Source: Halodesulfovibrio sp.
GTDB lineage: Bacteria; Desulfobacterota; Desulfovibrionia; Desulfovibrionales; Desulfovibrionaceae
DNA: 64,000 nucleotides
Assembly: GCF_025210605.1 (NCBI RefSeq)
Contig: NZ_JAOARI010000002.1
Span: 124,001 to 188,000, forward strand
Direction of reading: 5' to 3'
Positions 43,592 through 53,299 of this stretch are shown one piece after another. The notes under the pieces are model-generated. The model did not search any database, was not told where the DNA came from, and saw nothing but the letters and a program-made list of their open reading frames with translations. A program made the position numbers and the translations under genes. Numbering within the stretch: position 1 is the stretch's first letter; each line of letters opens with the position of its first letter.

Positions 43592-44045
43592 CTAAATGGT
43601 TACTTTCATACCGGAACAAATGTAACAGTACAATTCTGAAACATTACTGTAACAACGTATGGGCGAACACGTTTTACTCCGGCACCTATGCCTTACGTAG
43701 CTTCTTCATTATTGGAATTGCTAACAGCACAAACTCAAATGAACTTTTATCGCTACATGACCTAGGCCGCTTGATAAGAACAGTTCTTGTGAATTTTTAT
43801 AGAGCATTTTTGGGACTTATTTCAACACAAAATAATGTAAACGGTCTTGTGACTGGCTGAGTTACGCCACACAACGTACAATACATAAATCCATTAATAC
43901 CGAGCACTTAAACTGTATTTTTACCACATGTGTAAGCGGTTTTACCCATGAAAGATAGAATCGCAAAAACAGCACTGAAAATGATGTAATTTATTGTTAT
44001 TATTGATATTTATATTATTTTATTTTTTTCTTTGCGTTGCCGGTG

Positions 44046-44060
44046 ATGAAACCGTTTCAT
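44046..44060. promoter_or_regulatory. Palindromic possible operator
   Basis: ATGAAAC-C-GTTTCAT is a perfect palindrome with a single central base, resembling LacI/GalR-family operators. It lies about 75 bases before an orphan plus-strand terminator and about 470 bases upstream of gap. No regulator of this family is encoded in the window. Confidence 0.35.
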
Positions 44061-44121
44061 AGCGTCAGTTACATGCACATCAAACAACTATATCCCAAAT
44101 TGCGCAACAACACCAAACGCA

Positions 44122-44160
44122 CGTAGCCCCTGTATACAAGATACAGGGGCTACGAATTTT
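44122..44160 (+). terminator. Orphan plus-strand terminator
   Basis: CGTAGCCCCTGTAT (44122-44135) pairs perfectly with ATACAGGGGCTACG (44141-44154) around ACAAG and is followed by AATTTTTG on the plus strand only. No plus-strand gene precedes it, which suggests a short untranslated transcript. Confidence 0.6.
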
Positions 44161-44744
44161 TGATATCAAATAAATGAAGGGAGCGGAAACGCCCTTCCAC
44201 TCCCTTCCACAAGGATATGCAGTCCTATCCAGCGGACGCATCAGCGCGAAACAGGTACAGCCCACACTGTACCAACCAACCCTACCCAGAGTGGCTACAA
44301 AGGCACCCTACATGCCTCCGTCGCATCCTCATTTTTTGTCATTAGGACAAATCACCTTTCGGCTCATCATCCTGCGACTCCCGCCAACCCTATGCAAAAA
44401 GCCGACGGTTTAAAATATAGTAACTGCATTACAGCAGCGTGTTTCTCATATTTATTGGATAAGTTAACAGCGTTAACTCTACTTAGCTCCGATATAAAAA
44501 AAATCATCTCCAAAACGTTGCTATTATGGAGCATGATCTTTTTAGATAATCAACCAAAAAGATAACAAACTGCTTTAATTACATTCAAAAACAATGTTCA
44601 TTGATGCCAATAACACATCAAGTCAAAAAAACAACGCCAAACAATAAAAAAATAATCATTTACTTGCTTTTAATGCGACTGTTTCAGTCAACTTATCAAC
44701 CATTTACTACAAGGTCAAAAAAACAGTTACAGAAAACTAAAAAA

Positions 44745-44774
44745 AAGCAGCAGCATGTCTCCATGCCGCTGCTT
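44745..44774 (-). terminator. Terminator of ald
   Basis: On the minus strand AAGCAGCGGCATG pairs with CATGCTGCTGCTT (one mismatch) around GAGA, followed by a run of T. It lies 120 bases after the ald stop. Confidence 0.85.
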
Positions 44775-44894
44775 ATCTATTTGTATAGTATGACTATTTT
44801 TAATCTTTGTCCTTAGAACAAACCACCTAAAAACAATTGCTAGCGGGGTATACGCACTACAGTAACCCAAGAGCAACCGTTAAAGGCAGCTAGA

Positions 44895-46007
44895 TTATAA
44901 TACGTCTTCGACAGGAGTGTATTCAAATCCGAAAGCGTCACAAACAGCTTTGTATGTCAGTTTGCCTTCGTGAACGTTGAGACCAAGTTTAATTTCTTCG
45001 TTTTCCTGACAAGCTTTTTTCCAGCCCTTGTCTGCAATTTCGAGAGCGTAAGGAAGAGTAGCGTTTGTAAGAGCCATTGTAGAAGTCATTGGAACTGCAC
45101 CAGGAATGTTAGCTACGCAGTAGTGAACAACGCCGTCTACTTCGTAAGTTGGATTCTCATGAGTAGTTGCTTTGGAAGTTTCGAAACAACCACCCTGGTC
45201 AATAGCAACGTCTACAAGAGCAGCACCTTTCTTCATAAGCTTAAGGTCGTCACGTGTAACAACAGCAGGAGCTTTTGCACCCGGAATAAGTACAGCACCT
45301 ACTACGAGGTCCATTTCTGGAAGAAGTTCCTGAATAGCACCTTTGGAAGACATGAGAGTTGTGCAGTTAGCAGGCATTACGTCAGAGAGGTAACGGAGAC
45401 GATCAAGGTTGATATCCATGAGGTATACCTGAGCACCGAGACCACAAGCCATTTTTGCAGCCTGAACACCTACAACACCGCCGCCGATAACCATTACTTT
45501 AGCTGGTGCTACGCCTGGCACACCGCCGAGAAGTTTACCGAGACCGCCAGTAGTTTTTTCAAGAGCTTTTGCGCCCTGCTGGATTGCCATACGACCAGCA
45601 ACTTCAGACATAGGTGTAAGAAGTGGAAGTGAACGGTCTGCTTTCTGAACAGTTTCGTATGCAATGCAAGTTGCGCCGGATTCCATAAGACCTTTAGTCT
45701 GAGGCTCATCAGCTGCAAGGTGGAGATAAGTAAAGAGAATCTGACCTTTACGGAGCATGCCGTACTCAGAAGGCTGAGGCTCTTTAACGTGCATTACCAT
45801 TTCGGCTTTTTCACAAATTTCCTGCGGAGTATCGATGATAGTCCCACCAGCAGCTACATAGTCTTCATCAGAGAAACCAGAACCGACACCAGCATTTTTT
45901 TCAACGAGAATCTCGTGACCACGGGATACCATTGTGGCAACGCCAGCTGGAGTCATACAAACACGGTTTTCTTTAACTTTAATTTCTTTAAGTACACCTA
46001 CGATCAT
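44895..46007 (-). CDS. ald: Alanine dehydrogenase
   Basis: 370 residues from the ATG at 46007, which has AGGAG 9 bases upstream; the longer frame to 46157 adds non-homologous residues. It interconverts L-alanine and pyruvate plus ammonia with NAD(H). Family blocks: MIVGVLKEIKVKENRVCMTPAGV, the substrate-binding region AYETVQKADRSLPLLTPMSEVAGR, the Rossmann motif VMVIGGGVVGVQAAKMACGLGAQVYLMD, and KGAALVDVAIDQGGCFET. In sulfate reducers it feeds alanine into pyruvate oxidation. The gene is monocistronic with a very long, structured upstream region. Confidence 0.97.
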   Translation of the reverse strand: MIVGVLKEIKVKENRVCMTPAGVATMVSRGHEILVEKNAGVGSGFSDEDYVAAGGTIIDTPQEICEKAEMVMHVKEPQPSEYGMLRKGQILFTYLHLAADEPQTKGLMESGATCIAYETVQKADRSLPLLTPMSEVAGRMAIQQGAKALEKTTGGLGKLLGGVPGVAPAKVMVIGGGVVGVQAAKMACGLGAQVYLMDINLDRLRYLSDVMPANCTTLMSSKGAIQELLPEMDLVVGAVLIPGAKAPAVVTRDDLKLMKKGAALVDVAIDQGGCFETSKATTHENPTYEVDGVVHYCVANIPGAVPMTSTMALTNATLPYALEIADKGWKKACQENEEIKLGLNVHEGKLTYKAVCDAFGFEYTPVEDVL

Positions 46008-47360
46008 TGTCTTATCTCCTGAGAATATTGAATTTTTACGGATGCAGAAACAGATGCAAAATGCACCAATGATTTCATCAACTTCAGTATTACCGGCGAT
46101 CAGTACGGGGCTGAAGCTAAGATTGCTGGTAGTTATCTGAAAGAAAGGCTCGTGCAATCAATGAGAGTGATTTCAACTGCATAACCTGCTACTATTCAAG
46201 CAAAACTGCTTTTAATAGATTCTTTCATGGCACAATCTTGTACCAGCTAAAGTCTCGCGGGCATCGGCGATAATGGAGTACTTGTCTTTCAATGTACCGA
46301 ATTGATTCTGAAACCAGCGCTCATCTTTACAGCAGCTTAGAAGAGGCTTTTCTCAAAATACATCTTATACTGGTACATACAGCAGGCGCCACTGCGTTCA
46401 TCCACCCAAGGTATAAAACGCAGACTGATGCACACATCAGATAAGATTACGGTAAATTGACCAAAAAATTGTTACGTAGTTACGGTGCAGGACATTCCTG
46501 CATAGACGGATACAATATCTCAAACTGTGGTTGCAATAACGCTCTCGCACTTAGCGTTACGATCCCTTTTCAGTTTGAGCCTGCGTTATCAACTCTAAGA
46601 GGTGTAAAAACACCACCGGAAAAATGATACCGCTTGCATCCTCAGATCACATGTCACCACCTTGGGCTGTTGTCCTTCGGCTTGCATCATTCTCGAAAAA
46701 AATGAGGTTTATTGCGACAAACGAACAGCAAATTTTTTTGAACAACACAGTTTTTTCAATTTCTGCGTTTTTCATTCGTTATGCCCTTCTAAAATAAAAA
46801 TATAATAAAATATACCGTATTTTTTAGATGAGAATAACTTTTTTTCGCAATATACTAACGATTTCATCACTGAAAAAAGCTCGTTAGGTGCAAAAAGGCT
46901 CCCTATAAGCATATAACTACCTATTTTAATGAATATAAGTACGTAAAAAATATCCCTACCTATTTTTTATGCTAACCACTAAATAACTACTAGCAGACAC
47001 CTCAATTCGTTCACTTTTCGAAAGATATTTGCTTTAACATCAATATGTTAGAAAGAAAAAATATTACGCCACGTATGTTTTTTTATTCAAACAAACTGTT
47101 TTTTGCACAAGACTACCTACCATACACACAGCAAAAGAGGATTAGGTAAGCATGATAGGGTACTGAAACCATTGTTTATTCGCTCAAACTAGACAGCAAA
47201 AATAAAGAGGCAATGGGGGGCTTGCTGAGATATGCAATAATTTCGTTATTCTTTACAGAAAAACGAACTATGCAAACGCAAAATTCTCCCCACTGCCTCT
47301 CAAAACTAACTCAAAACATATTTCGTAATAAAACCGCGATGACACGGTTCTACTTACGAA
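46008..47360. other. Long intergenic region upstream of ald
   Basis: 1.35 kb between ald and the upstream APC permease. The stretch 46486-46614 carries several stem-loops (separate entry). At 46212-46352 the minus strand has 46 open codons ending in a stop but lacking a start, perhaps decayed coding DNA. The rest (46615-47360) is AT-rich with no recognisable gene, promoter or repeat. Confidence 0.4.
46486..46614 (-). promoter_or_regulatory. Cluster of stem-loops upstream of ald
   Basis: TGCAGGA-CAT-TCCTGCA (46486-46502); CTCAAACTG (46519-46527) paired with CAGTTTGAG (46571-46579), enclosing TAACGCT/AGCGTTA (46537-46543 with 46553-46559); and GGTGT-AAAA-ACACC (46601-46614). All stems are perfect. 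They lie 480-610 bases before the ald start, with no gene between, so they may be part of a long ald leader or a separate RNA. I recognise no known riboswitch class. Confidence 0.4.
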
Positions 47361-47393
47361 AAAAAGAGCGTTTTAACTCACCGTTAACTCTTT
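47361..47393 (-). terminator. Probable terminator of the APC permease gene
   Basis: On the minus strand AAAGAG-TTAAC pairs with GTTAA and CTCTTT across a small bulge and is followed by a run of T, about 30 bases after the permease stop. Confidence 0.6.
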
Positions 47394-47423
47394 GTTTTAG
47401 TGCTAGTACTCATTCTGTCTCTT

Positions 47424-48869
47424 CTACTTTTTAAAAAATACAGGGCGATCTATGCCCCCCATCATCAGAGAACGCTGAGTTTCAAAATCAAGATTTTTGA
47501 ATTCACCCATTTTTAATTTGTAAAAGAACGCTCCAAGAAGAATCCAAAAGACTAAAGCAATCCACGACTCAGTACCAATGGAACCCGGTGAACCCGGAAC
47601 AGTTAAAAGCAAAATACACACAATAGAGCTAACCGAACCAATTGCCGCAAAAACTATCTTCTTAGAGCTTGATTCTTCGTTACGGAAGGCTACAGCGACT
47701 TTGTAAGCAGCCAGACAGGTGAAAAGGTAGCCGATAACCGTACCAACAGCAGACATATCCACAACCCAGTTAAGCATTTCTCGACCAAAAAACGGTGCAA
47801 GAATGGTAAGGAGAGTTACAAACACAATAGACTTATGCGGCGTGCCGTATTTAGGGTGAACATCTCCGAACCAAGCAGGAAGAATCTTCGCGCGACCGAT
47901 ACTGAACAAAAGTCGAGAAGACGCAATAAAAAAGCCGTTAATGCCAGTAAAGATTGCAGCAGAGACTGCTATGGCAAGAATCACACTTCCTGCTTTTCCA
48001 AGAGAGATAGAAGCAACATGCCCTGTTGCCCATGGCACATCCAGCGCCAACAATTCTTTATACGGCATTAAACCAGCTACAGCGAGGGTAACCATAGAAT
48101 ACAGAACCACACCGCATAAAATTGCAGTCACCATTAATTTTGTTGCCATCTCATGCGGAAAATCAAATTCTTCTGCCGCCTGCGGAATGGTATCAAAACC
48201 AACATAAAGCCAAGGGGCAATCGCTACGATAGCCATAATAGAAGCTATCGGGCTACGTCCTTCAGCATACAGAGGGATTAAATTCGCTAAAGAAGAAGTC
48301 TCATGTAATGTTGTTCCTGCAAACAAGGTAAACACGCCACCTACGAGAGCAAGCGCGAGAAAAACTTGAATTTTCCCGACAAGATTCGCACCGCGGTAGT
48401 TAATCCACCCGCAACCTACGAGAATAGCTATCAGCATTAGCAGCTCACCAATATACACATCCCAGCCGACAATGGTGTAGAGATATCCAACCTCAAAAAC
48501 TCCCGGCAACAGGAAACGGAAAAGCAATGCAAGCGCCGATGCGTTAAGGGCAATGATACATATATATCCTAAAGCGAGTGCCCATCCGCAGATAAAGGCA
48601 GCAGTTGGTCCAAACCCGACATAGGCGAATACGAATTCACCGCCAGCCACAGGATACTTACCAATCATATCGCCATAGCTCATAGCTACGAAAAGCAACA
48701 TCATCCCGCCAAGGGCAAAACCGATGCATGCTGCAAGAGGTCCAGCTGTTGGCAAAAAACGCAGCGCAGGCAGAACAAACGCGCCCCACCCTAAAATTGC
48801 TCCCAATGCAAGCGCCCATGCCTGACTGGGCTTAATTGTCTTTTTTAACGAGCCTTGTGTCTCAACCAT
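47424..48869 (-). CDS. APC-superfamily amino-acid permease
   Basis: 481 residues with about twelve membrane helices. The family start is visible as IKPSQAWALALGAILGWGAFVLPALRFLPTAGPLAACIGFALGG (TM1 with the unwound GxG-type substrate site), followed by GGEFVFAYVGFGPTAAFICGWALALGY and IAPWLYVGFDTIPQAAEEFDFP. It imports or exchanges an amino acid or related compound; specificity is not predictable. Start chosen at the ATG 48869; GGAGG lies 11 bases upstream, somewhat far, and a start at 48908 is possible. A structured element shared with the 19-kb locus lies 310 bases upstream. Confidence 0.88.
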   Translation of the reverse strand: MVETQGSLKKTIKPSQAWALALGAILGWGAFVLPALRFLPTAGPLAACIGFALGGMMLLFVAMSYGDMIGKYPVAGGEFVFAYVGFGPTAAFICGWALALGYICIIALNASALALLFRFLLPGVFEVGYLYTIVGWDVYIGELLMLIAILVGCGWINYRGANLVGKIQVFLALALVGGVFTLFAGTTLHETSSLANLIPLYAEGRSPIASIMAIVAIAPWLYVGFDTIPQAAEEFDFPHEMATKLMVTAILCGVVLYSMVTLAVAGLMPYKELLALDVPWATGHVASISLGKAGSVILAIAVSAAIFTGINGFFIASSRLLFSIGRAKILPAWFGDVHPKYGTPHKSIVFVTLLTILAPFFGREMLNWVVDMSAVGTVIGYLFTCLAAYKVAVAFRNEESSSKKIVFAAIGSVSSIVCILLLTVPGSPGSIGTESWIALVFWILLGAFFYKLKMGEFKNLDFETQRSLMMGGIDRPVFFKK

Positions 48870-49177
48870 GTGTTCTATGTCCTCCAAAACGTTTTTCAAC
48901 GACAACAAGTGTTGTCGTGCCTGTTATTTTTCAGACGCAATTGTCTACGCCTGTGGTATAGAATGGTGCGACTCCTGCCCTGCGACAGGTAGTACAGCGT
49001 GCACCACACCCATAAGGTACTTTGAAACTGGCATTCCTAATAAACTGTAGAATCTTCGAGAGAAGATTTTACAGAGCACAACAAAGTGCCAGTCAGCAGT
49101 AAACCATCTTTTTTTTAATTAGTGTGTACTGTTAAGTAGCTGCACAGGGATGTTAGACAACGTTGGTATCCATATAC

Positions 49178-49320
49178 GCAGAAGCAAAAATATTGTGGAG
49201 GCGTAACAACCCCACGTTGCAACACATTTTTGCTGATAACGCATTAAGGAAGAAAAGAGGGCAGCAACACAAGGTTGCAATGTAAAAATACGCCCTACCA
49301 AGTTGTAGAATTTTTTCGAG
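49178..49320 (-). ncRNA. Conserved structured leader element, copy B
   Basis: This is the diverged second copy of the element at 19027-19165, again upstream of a minus-strand gene. Pairings on the minus strand: TTGCAAC/GTTGCAA (49274-49280 with 49217-49223), TGCTG/CAGCA (49262-49266 with 49231-49235) and GGCGTA/TACGCC (49289-49294 with 49200-49205). The hairpin beside the last stem relies on G-U pairs that exist only on the minus-strand RNA. The shared single-stranded blocks TATCAGCA, ATATTTTT and CTTCTGC are unchanged. It is a candidate cis-acting RNA of the permease gene. A dispersed repeat is the alternative. Confidence 0.55.
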
Positions 49321-49323
49321 AAA

Positions 49324-49343
49324 ATGATTCATACATGAATCAT
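49324..49343. promoter_or_regulatory. Perfect palindrome upstream of element B
   Basis: ATGATTCAT-AC-ATGAATCAT, 9 bp each side, directly upstream of the structured element with respect to the permease. It could be an operator at the permease promoter. No match is seen at the copy A locus. Confidence 0.4.
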
Positions 49344-49883
49344 TAACAGATGAGAGGCGGAGACCAGACAGATAAGCGACCTAGCAACCCGCCACAACGA
49401 AAAGTTTTTTCAACCATGCATTACATGGGAAAAGAAGAGAACCGAGTCCCTGTGCGGTAGACATCTAAAAAATCTTTACGACTTTTTCCGAAGTAGACGT
49501 CTCTAAGTCATTTTTGCATGACATTCAACAACACTTTTTTAACACGATCCCTTTTGTCATAAAAAAATATCTCAAAAAGGACTACAGCATCATGGTATAA
49601 AGCACATGAGATACACGTAGTACAATGCGGAATCTAAAAAAATGAAAACAGTTTCATGTAATGCGATACCAAAATGCTGATTCGATACTCCTAACTACAT
49701 CGCATGGCACATTTTTCGCCATAAATACCATAGATGCTTGCAAACTGTTTACAGATATTTTTTTCGACTTCTATTTCAATATACTATATTTGTTACCAAA
49801 ACATTGCACTATTCTGGCATCCATATTGTGTCACAGAGTAAAACTGCTTGCCCACTATGCAAACATATTTGACGGAGCCTTCA

Positions 49884-50972
49884 ATGCATCACCGCTACAC
49901 GTTTCTTCTTCTCTTCCTCTTTTCTTTCGTACTCTTGCTGAGCAGCGGATGTTCCAACAGACAATATGTTTCCGGCGACCCAACCTATACAACCAAAGAC
50001 TGCATACAAGTTTTAGATGTCGATGAACATGAAGCATTGAAGATTGGATACACCGCGGCTTTAGAAGCGTTCGATAGCGTCACATATCAACCAAGTGCAC
50101 AGCGCATACGAGCCTCATATTACAGTGACGTAGTGGGAAATGCCCGTTCCAACATTGATGTTGTCGAATTAACTTCAAAAACTGACAATACGATCTCTGG
50201 CTTTGTCTTTGATGTTAACACAAAGGGCAAAGGACTTAACAGCACACTTATACCAAGCTATCTGACAAAAAAATTTGCTAAAGAGCTTCAGATTTATATT
50301 AATGAAAAAAAAGTGCTCACCAATGTGATTTGTGGATTTGAAAGGTACAACTCATCGAACAAATTACATCGAGCATCGGGGACATGCTGGCTTGTAGATT
50401 CTCGTGGCTACCTTGTTACCTGCGAGCATGTTGCAGGACACAAACGTGCATTAAAAGTATTCTTGCCGGACGGAACCGTAGTTCCAGCGAGCGTCGTCAT
50501 TACCGATGAAGCTAATGATATTGCCATTCTTAAAATTGACCCTCTGCCGGAAAAATACCGTCCAATTCCTGTGGCACTCACAGGTATGAGTGACATTGGC
50601 GAATCCATTTATCTTCTCGGTTTTCCGAAAGGAGATACGATTGGCACTGTGCTGAAAATGACAGATGGCATTATCAGCGCTCATCTGGGATTTAAAAACA
50701 ACACGTCTGAATATCAGGTAGATGCAGCAATCAATGGCGGCAACAGCGGAGGCCCTGTGCTTGATGCGCACGGCAGAGCTATTGGCATGGCTAGCTCTAA
50801 AATTGTCGATAAAGGAACCGAAGGACTCGGGTACATAAAAAAATCCAGCTGCCTTGCATTACTCTTCGCACAAGTTGGTATTTCTCCCATGCCATCAATT
50901 AAAGAAAAATTTACCGCACCTGAAATTTATTCCCAATACCGCAACTCTGTTTTCCTTATTAAACGAAACTAG
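49884..50972 (+). CDS. Lipoprotein trypsin-like serine protease
   Basis: 362 residues. GGAG 6 bases upstream fixes the ATG at 49884. The signal MHHRYTFLLLFLFSFVLLLSSGC-type region ends in lipobox LSSGC, so the protein is lipid-anchored. After about 130 residues of unfamiliar sequence comes a trypsin-like domain: Ser/His region GTCWLVDSRGYLVTCEHVAGH (His), Asp in DEANDIAILKID and the nucleophile in INGGNSGGPVLD. No PDZ domain follows, unlike DegP. It probably processes or degrades envelope proteins. Monocistronic as far as visible. Confidence 0.88.
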   Translation: MHHRYTFLLLFLFSFVLLLSSGCSNRQYVSGDPTYTTKDCIQVLDVDEHEALKIGYTAALEAFDSVTYQPSAQRIRASYYSDVVGNARSNIDVVELTSKTDNTISGFVFDVNTKGKGLNSTLIPSYLTKKFAKELQIYINEKKVLTNVICGFERYNSSNKLHRASGTCWLVDSRGYLVTCEHVAGHKRALKVFLPDGTVVPASVVITDEANDIAILKIDPLPEKYRPIPVALTGMSDIGESIYLLGFPKGDTIGTVLKMTDGIISAHLGFKNNTSEYQVDAAINGGNSGGPVLDAHGRAIGMASSKIVDKGTEGLGYIKKSSCLALLFAQVGISPMPSIKEKFTAPEIYSQYRNSVFLIKRN

Positions 50973-51227
50973 CGTACCTTGCCGAGCAAACTGACAACTT
51001 ACCCACGTTGCTATTTGAATGAGGCAAAACACACTGCATGCATAAAAAACTTTTTATCAATAATTACAGACGATAAAGCATTGAAAGCTCTCCATTATCA
51101 ATTTTTGACGAACACGCCGAGATGATTATATAGAGAGCGGCATTGGCGTGAGAGCAATTTTTAGCGTGATGCCCCTGCATATACCGGCATCGTTATCGCA
51201 TCATTATATACAGAAAAAGAGAACCGA

Positions 51228-52787
51228 ATGACACCAGTCACTGAGCAAAAAATGGTCGAGGTAAAAATCGACCCGCGTGACATCCATAGCCCGAAAGTAA
51301 TTCGAAAGGCGGCATTGCGAAAAGCTGGTCTTCCGAATATTCCAGAAATTCAGTCGCATGTTGTGCGTCGCTCTATTGATGCGCGCTCTAGAAGCCCTAA
51401 ATTTGTATGTCAGGTACAGCTTGGGGAAGCTCCGCAGGAACAGTCTGGTTCTATCTTCTGTCCACAAAAATTAAATGGCAAACGAGTCGCAATTGTCGGT
51501 GCGGGACCTGCCGGATATTTTGCAGCTCTGACTCTCCTCGAAAAAGGGATTAAGCCAATTATCCTTGAACGCGGTAAAGACGTAACTACACGCCGATACG
51601 ATCTGAAAAAAATTCAGGCAGACGGTGTTGTTGACCCGCATTCAAACTACTGTTTCGGTGAAGGTGGTGCCGGTACCTATTCAGACGGCAAGCTCTACAC
51701 TCGCGCAACAAAGCGCGGCAATGTGAAGCGCATCCTTAACCTATTCATTGAAAACGGTGCAGACCCAAGCATTCGAATCGACGCACATCCGCATCTTGGC
51801 TCGAATATGCTGCCACGAATCGTGAGCAGTATGCGCGAAGCCATTGTTGCTGCGGGTGGCGAAATTCATTTCGGAGCACATGTCGCCGACCTGATAAAGG
51901 ATAATGACACCGTTAAAGGTGTTATTCTGGCATCCGGCGAACGAATTGATGCCGATGCTGTCATTTTGGCAACAGGACATTCCGCACGCGATGTTTTCCA
52001 TATGCTTATTCGCAATAAGGTACCTGTGGAAGCAAAACCATTTGCTCTTGGTGTTCGTATTGAGCATCCACAGCCGCTTATTGACCAAATCTTCTATCAC
52101 CAATCACCGCGTCACAATAACCTTCCCGCTGCCAGCTACCGCATTACTACACAGGTAGATGGACGCGGTGTATTCTCTTTCTGCATGTGCCCGGGGGGAT
52201 TTGTTGTGCCTGCGTCCACAGCTCCGGGTGAGCTTGTGCTGAACGGTATGAGTATGTCCAGCCGCAGTGCCCCATTTGCCAACGCAGGGCTTGTCGTTGA
52301 AATCCGCCTTGATGATGTTGGTGGTGATCCTTCTGACCCACTTGCAGCGCTGGCGTTCCAAGCTGCTGTAGAAAAAACAATGTTTGAAGCAGGTGACGGC
52401 ACATCACAAAAAGCACCGGCACAACGTGTGGGCGACTTTATTGCAGGAAAAATCTCTGAATCCCTGCCAGAATCCTCGTACGTCCCGGGGCTATATTCTG
52501 CGCCACTAAATGAGCTGTTACCAAGCAACGTTGCAGAGAGACTCGCCAAAGCACTACCTGTTTTCGGGAAGAAATATAAAGGATTCGACTCCAACGAAGC
52601 CAAAATGATGGCAGTTGAATCCCGAACCAGTTCACCAGTACGCGTGCTTCGTGACCGTATTACGCTAGAGCACCCTTCAGTGCGTGGGTTGTACCCATGT
52701 GGAGAAGGCGCAGGCTATGCAGGTGGGATTGTTTCGGCTGCTATTGACGGTGAGCGTGTCGCAAATTCCATTGCCGAATCTCTGTAA
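51228..52787 (+). CDS. FAD-dependent dehydrogenase (COG2509 type)
   Basis: 519 residues. A small N-terminal basic domain of about 75 residues (KVIRKAALRKAGLPNIPEIQSHVVRRSIDAR) precedes the FAD motif VAIVGAGPAGYFAALTLLEKGIKPIILERG. Then come NYCFGEGGAGTYSDGKLYTR, the second FAD stretch GERIDADAVILATGHSARDVF, VDGRGVFSFCMCPGGFVVP and the C-terminal LYPCGEGAGYAGGIVSAAIDGERVAN. This is a widespread, largely uncharacterised oxidoreductase of anaerobes; the substrate is unknown. It is followed by a strong terminator. Confidence 0.88.
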   Translation: MTPVTEQKMVEVKIDPRDIHSPKVIRKAALRKAGLPNIPEIQSHVVRRSIDARSRSPKFVCQVQLGEAPQEQSGSIFCPQKLNGKRVAIVGAGPAGYFAALTLLEKGIKPIILERGKDVTTRRYDLKKIQADGVVDPHSNYCFGEGGAGTYSDGKLYTRATKRGNVKRILNLFIENGADPSIRIDAHPHLGSNMLPRIVSSMREAIVAAGGEIHFGAHVADLIKDNDTVKGVILASGERIDADAVILATGHSARDVFHMLIRNKVPVEAKPFALGVRIEHPQPLIDQIFYHQSPRHNNLPAASYRITTQVDGRGVFSFCMCPGGFVVPASTAPGELVLNGMSMSSRSAPFANAGLVVEIRLDDVGGDPSDPLAALAFQAAVEKTMFEAGDGTSQKAPAQRVGDFIAGKISESLPESSYVPGLYSAPLNELLPSNVAERLAKALPVFGKKYKGFDSNEAKMMAVESRTSSPVRVLRDRITLEHPSVRGLYPCGEGAGYAGGIVSAAIDGERVANSIAESL

Positions 52788-52923
52788 CAGATCAGCAACT
52801 GTCACATGCCTTGCTGACTCTACGACTCCGGGGTGTTTTTTTCGATCGAAAAAGCCTGCTAGAACTCCTTGCTCAAGAGATGACGTCCCTTTTTGCATCT
52901 GAAAGTTGTTTCTAAAATCCAAA

Positions 52924-52977
52924 AAAAAACGTCATGAGGTTATCGACGTATCTGTCGTAATCTCATGACGTTTTTTT
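52924..52977 (+). terminator. Terminator of the FAD dehydrogenase gene
   Basis: AAAAAACGTCATGAG pairs with CTCATGACGTTTTTT around an inner CGAC/GTCG hairpin, followed by T-rich sequence. Confidence 0.88.
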
Positions 52978-53061
52978 ATTCTAGCAGACATATATTCTCA
53001 TCATGCAACAAGCATTACTCTGAGAAGATAGTAATTTATTTTTTCTATGGCATTTTTTCCA

Positions 53062-53237
53062 TTGACAGCCTTTCCAAGAGTTACTACTAATCTACTCATT
53101 GATTGAGCAATCAATCTAAGACACAGATGCATTTCCGCAGCATCACTGCTCCACCACCACTTAGCAGGTGTCTATCTCATAAATTTCTTTATGAAACGCT
53201 CTTGGAACCCTCTTCTCACCGGAAGAGGGTTTTCTTG
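53062..53237 (+). ncRNA. Candidate small RNA with promoter and terminator
   Basis: A TTGACA box (53062-53067) is followed after 17-18 bases by a TACTAAT-like -10 (53085-53091). Near the expected start lies the palindrome ATTGATTG-AG-CAATCAAT (53098-53115). Downstream are the hairpin CATAAA-TTTC-TTTATG (53179-53194) and a terminator AACCCTCTT/AAGAGGGTT (53206-53214 with 53223-53231) followed by TTCTTG. No credible gene lies between; the ATG frame at 53133 runs through the terminator. Predicted length is about 140 nt. Confidence 0.42.
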
Positions 53238-53299
53238 TATGCAAAGTACTGCCACACAATTGCATCGAAAAAACAACCAGCCCCCCAAGATTCATTCTG

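Larger units (their letters stand above)
48870..49883. other. Divergent intergenic region with leader element copy B
   Basis: 1 kb between the APC permease and the lipoprotein protease. It includes element copy B (49178-49320) and a palindrome (49324-49343). The remaining AT-rich DNA on both sides holds no recognisable gene; a frame at 49661-50026 overlaps the protease gene in another phase and looks spurious. Confidence 0.45.

Noticed and set aside
46212..46352. 46 open codons on the minus strand with protein-like composition (ERWFQNQFGTLKDKYSIIAD)
   Set aside because: There is no start codon after the upstream in-frame stop and no recognisable family; it could be decayed coding DNA but cannot be supported.
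47213..47434. 73-codon frame upstream of the APC permease stop
   Set aside because: It overlaps the permease terminator and the end of the permease gene; composition looks random.
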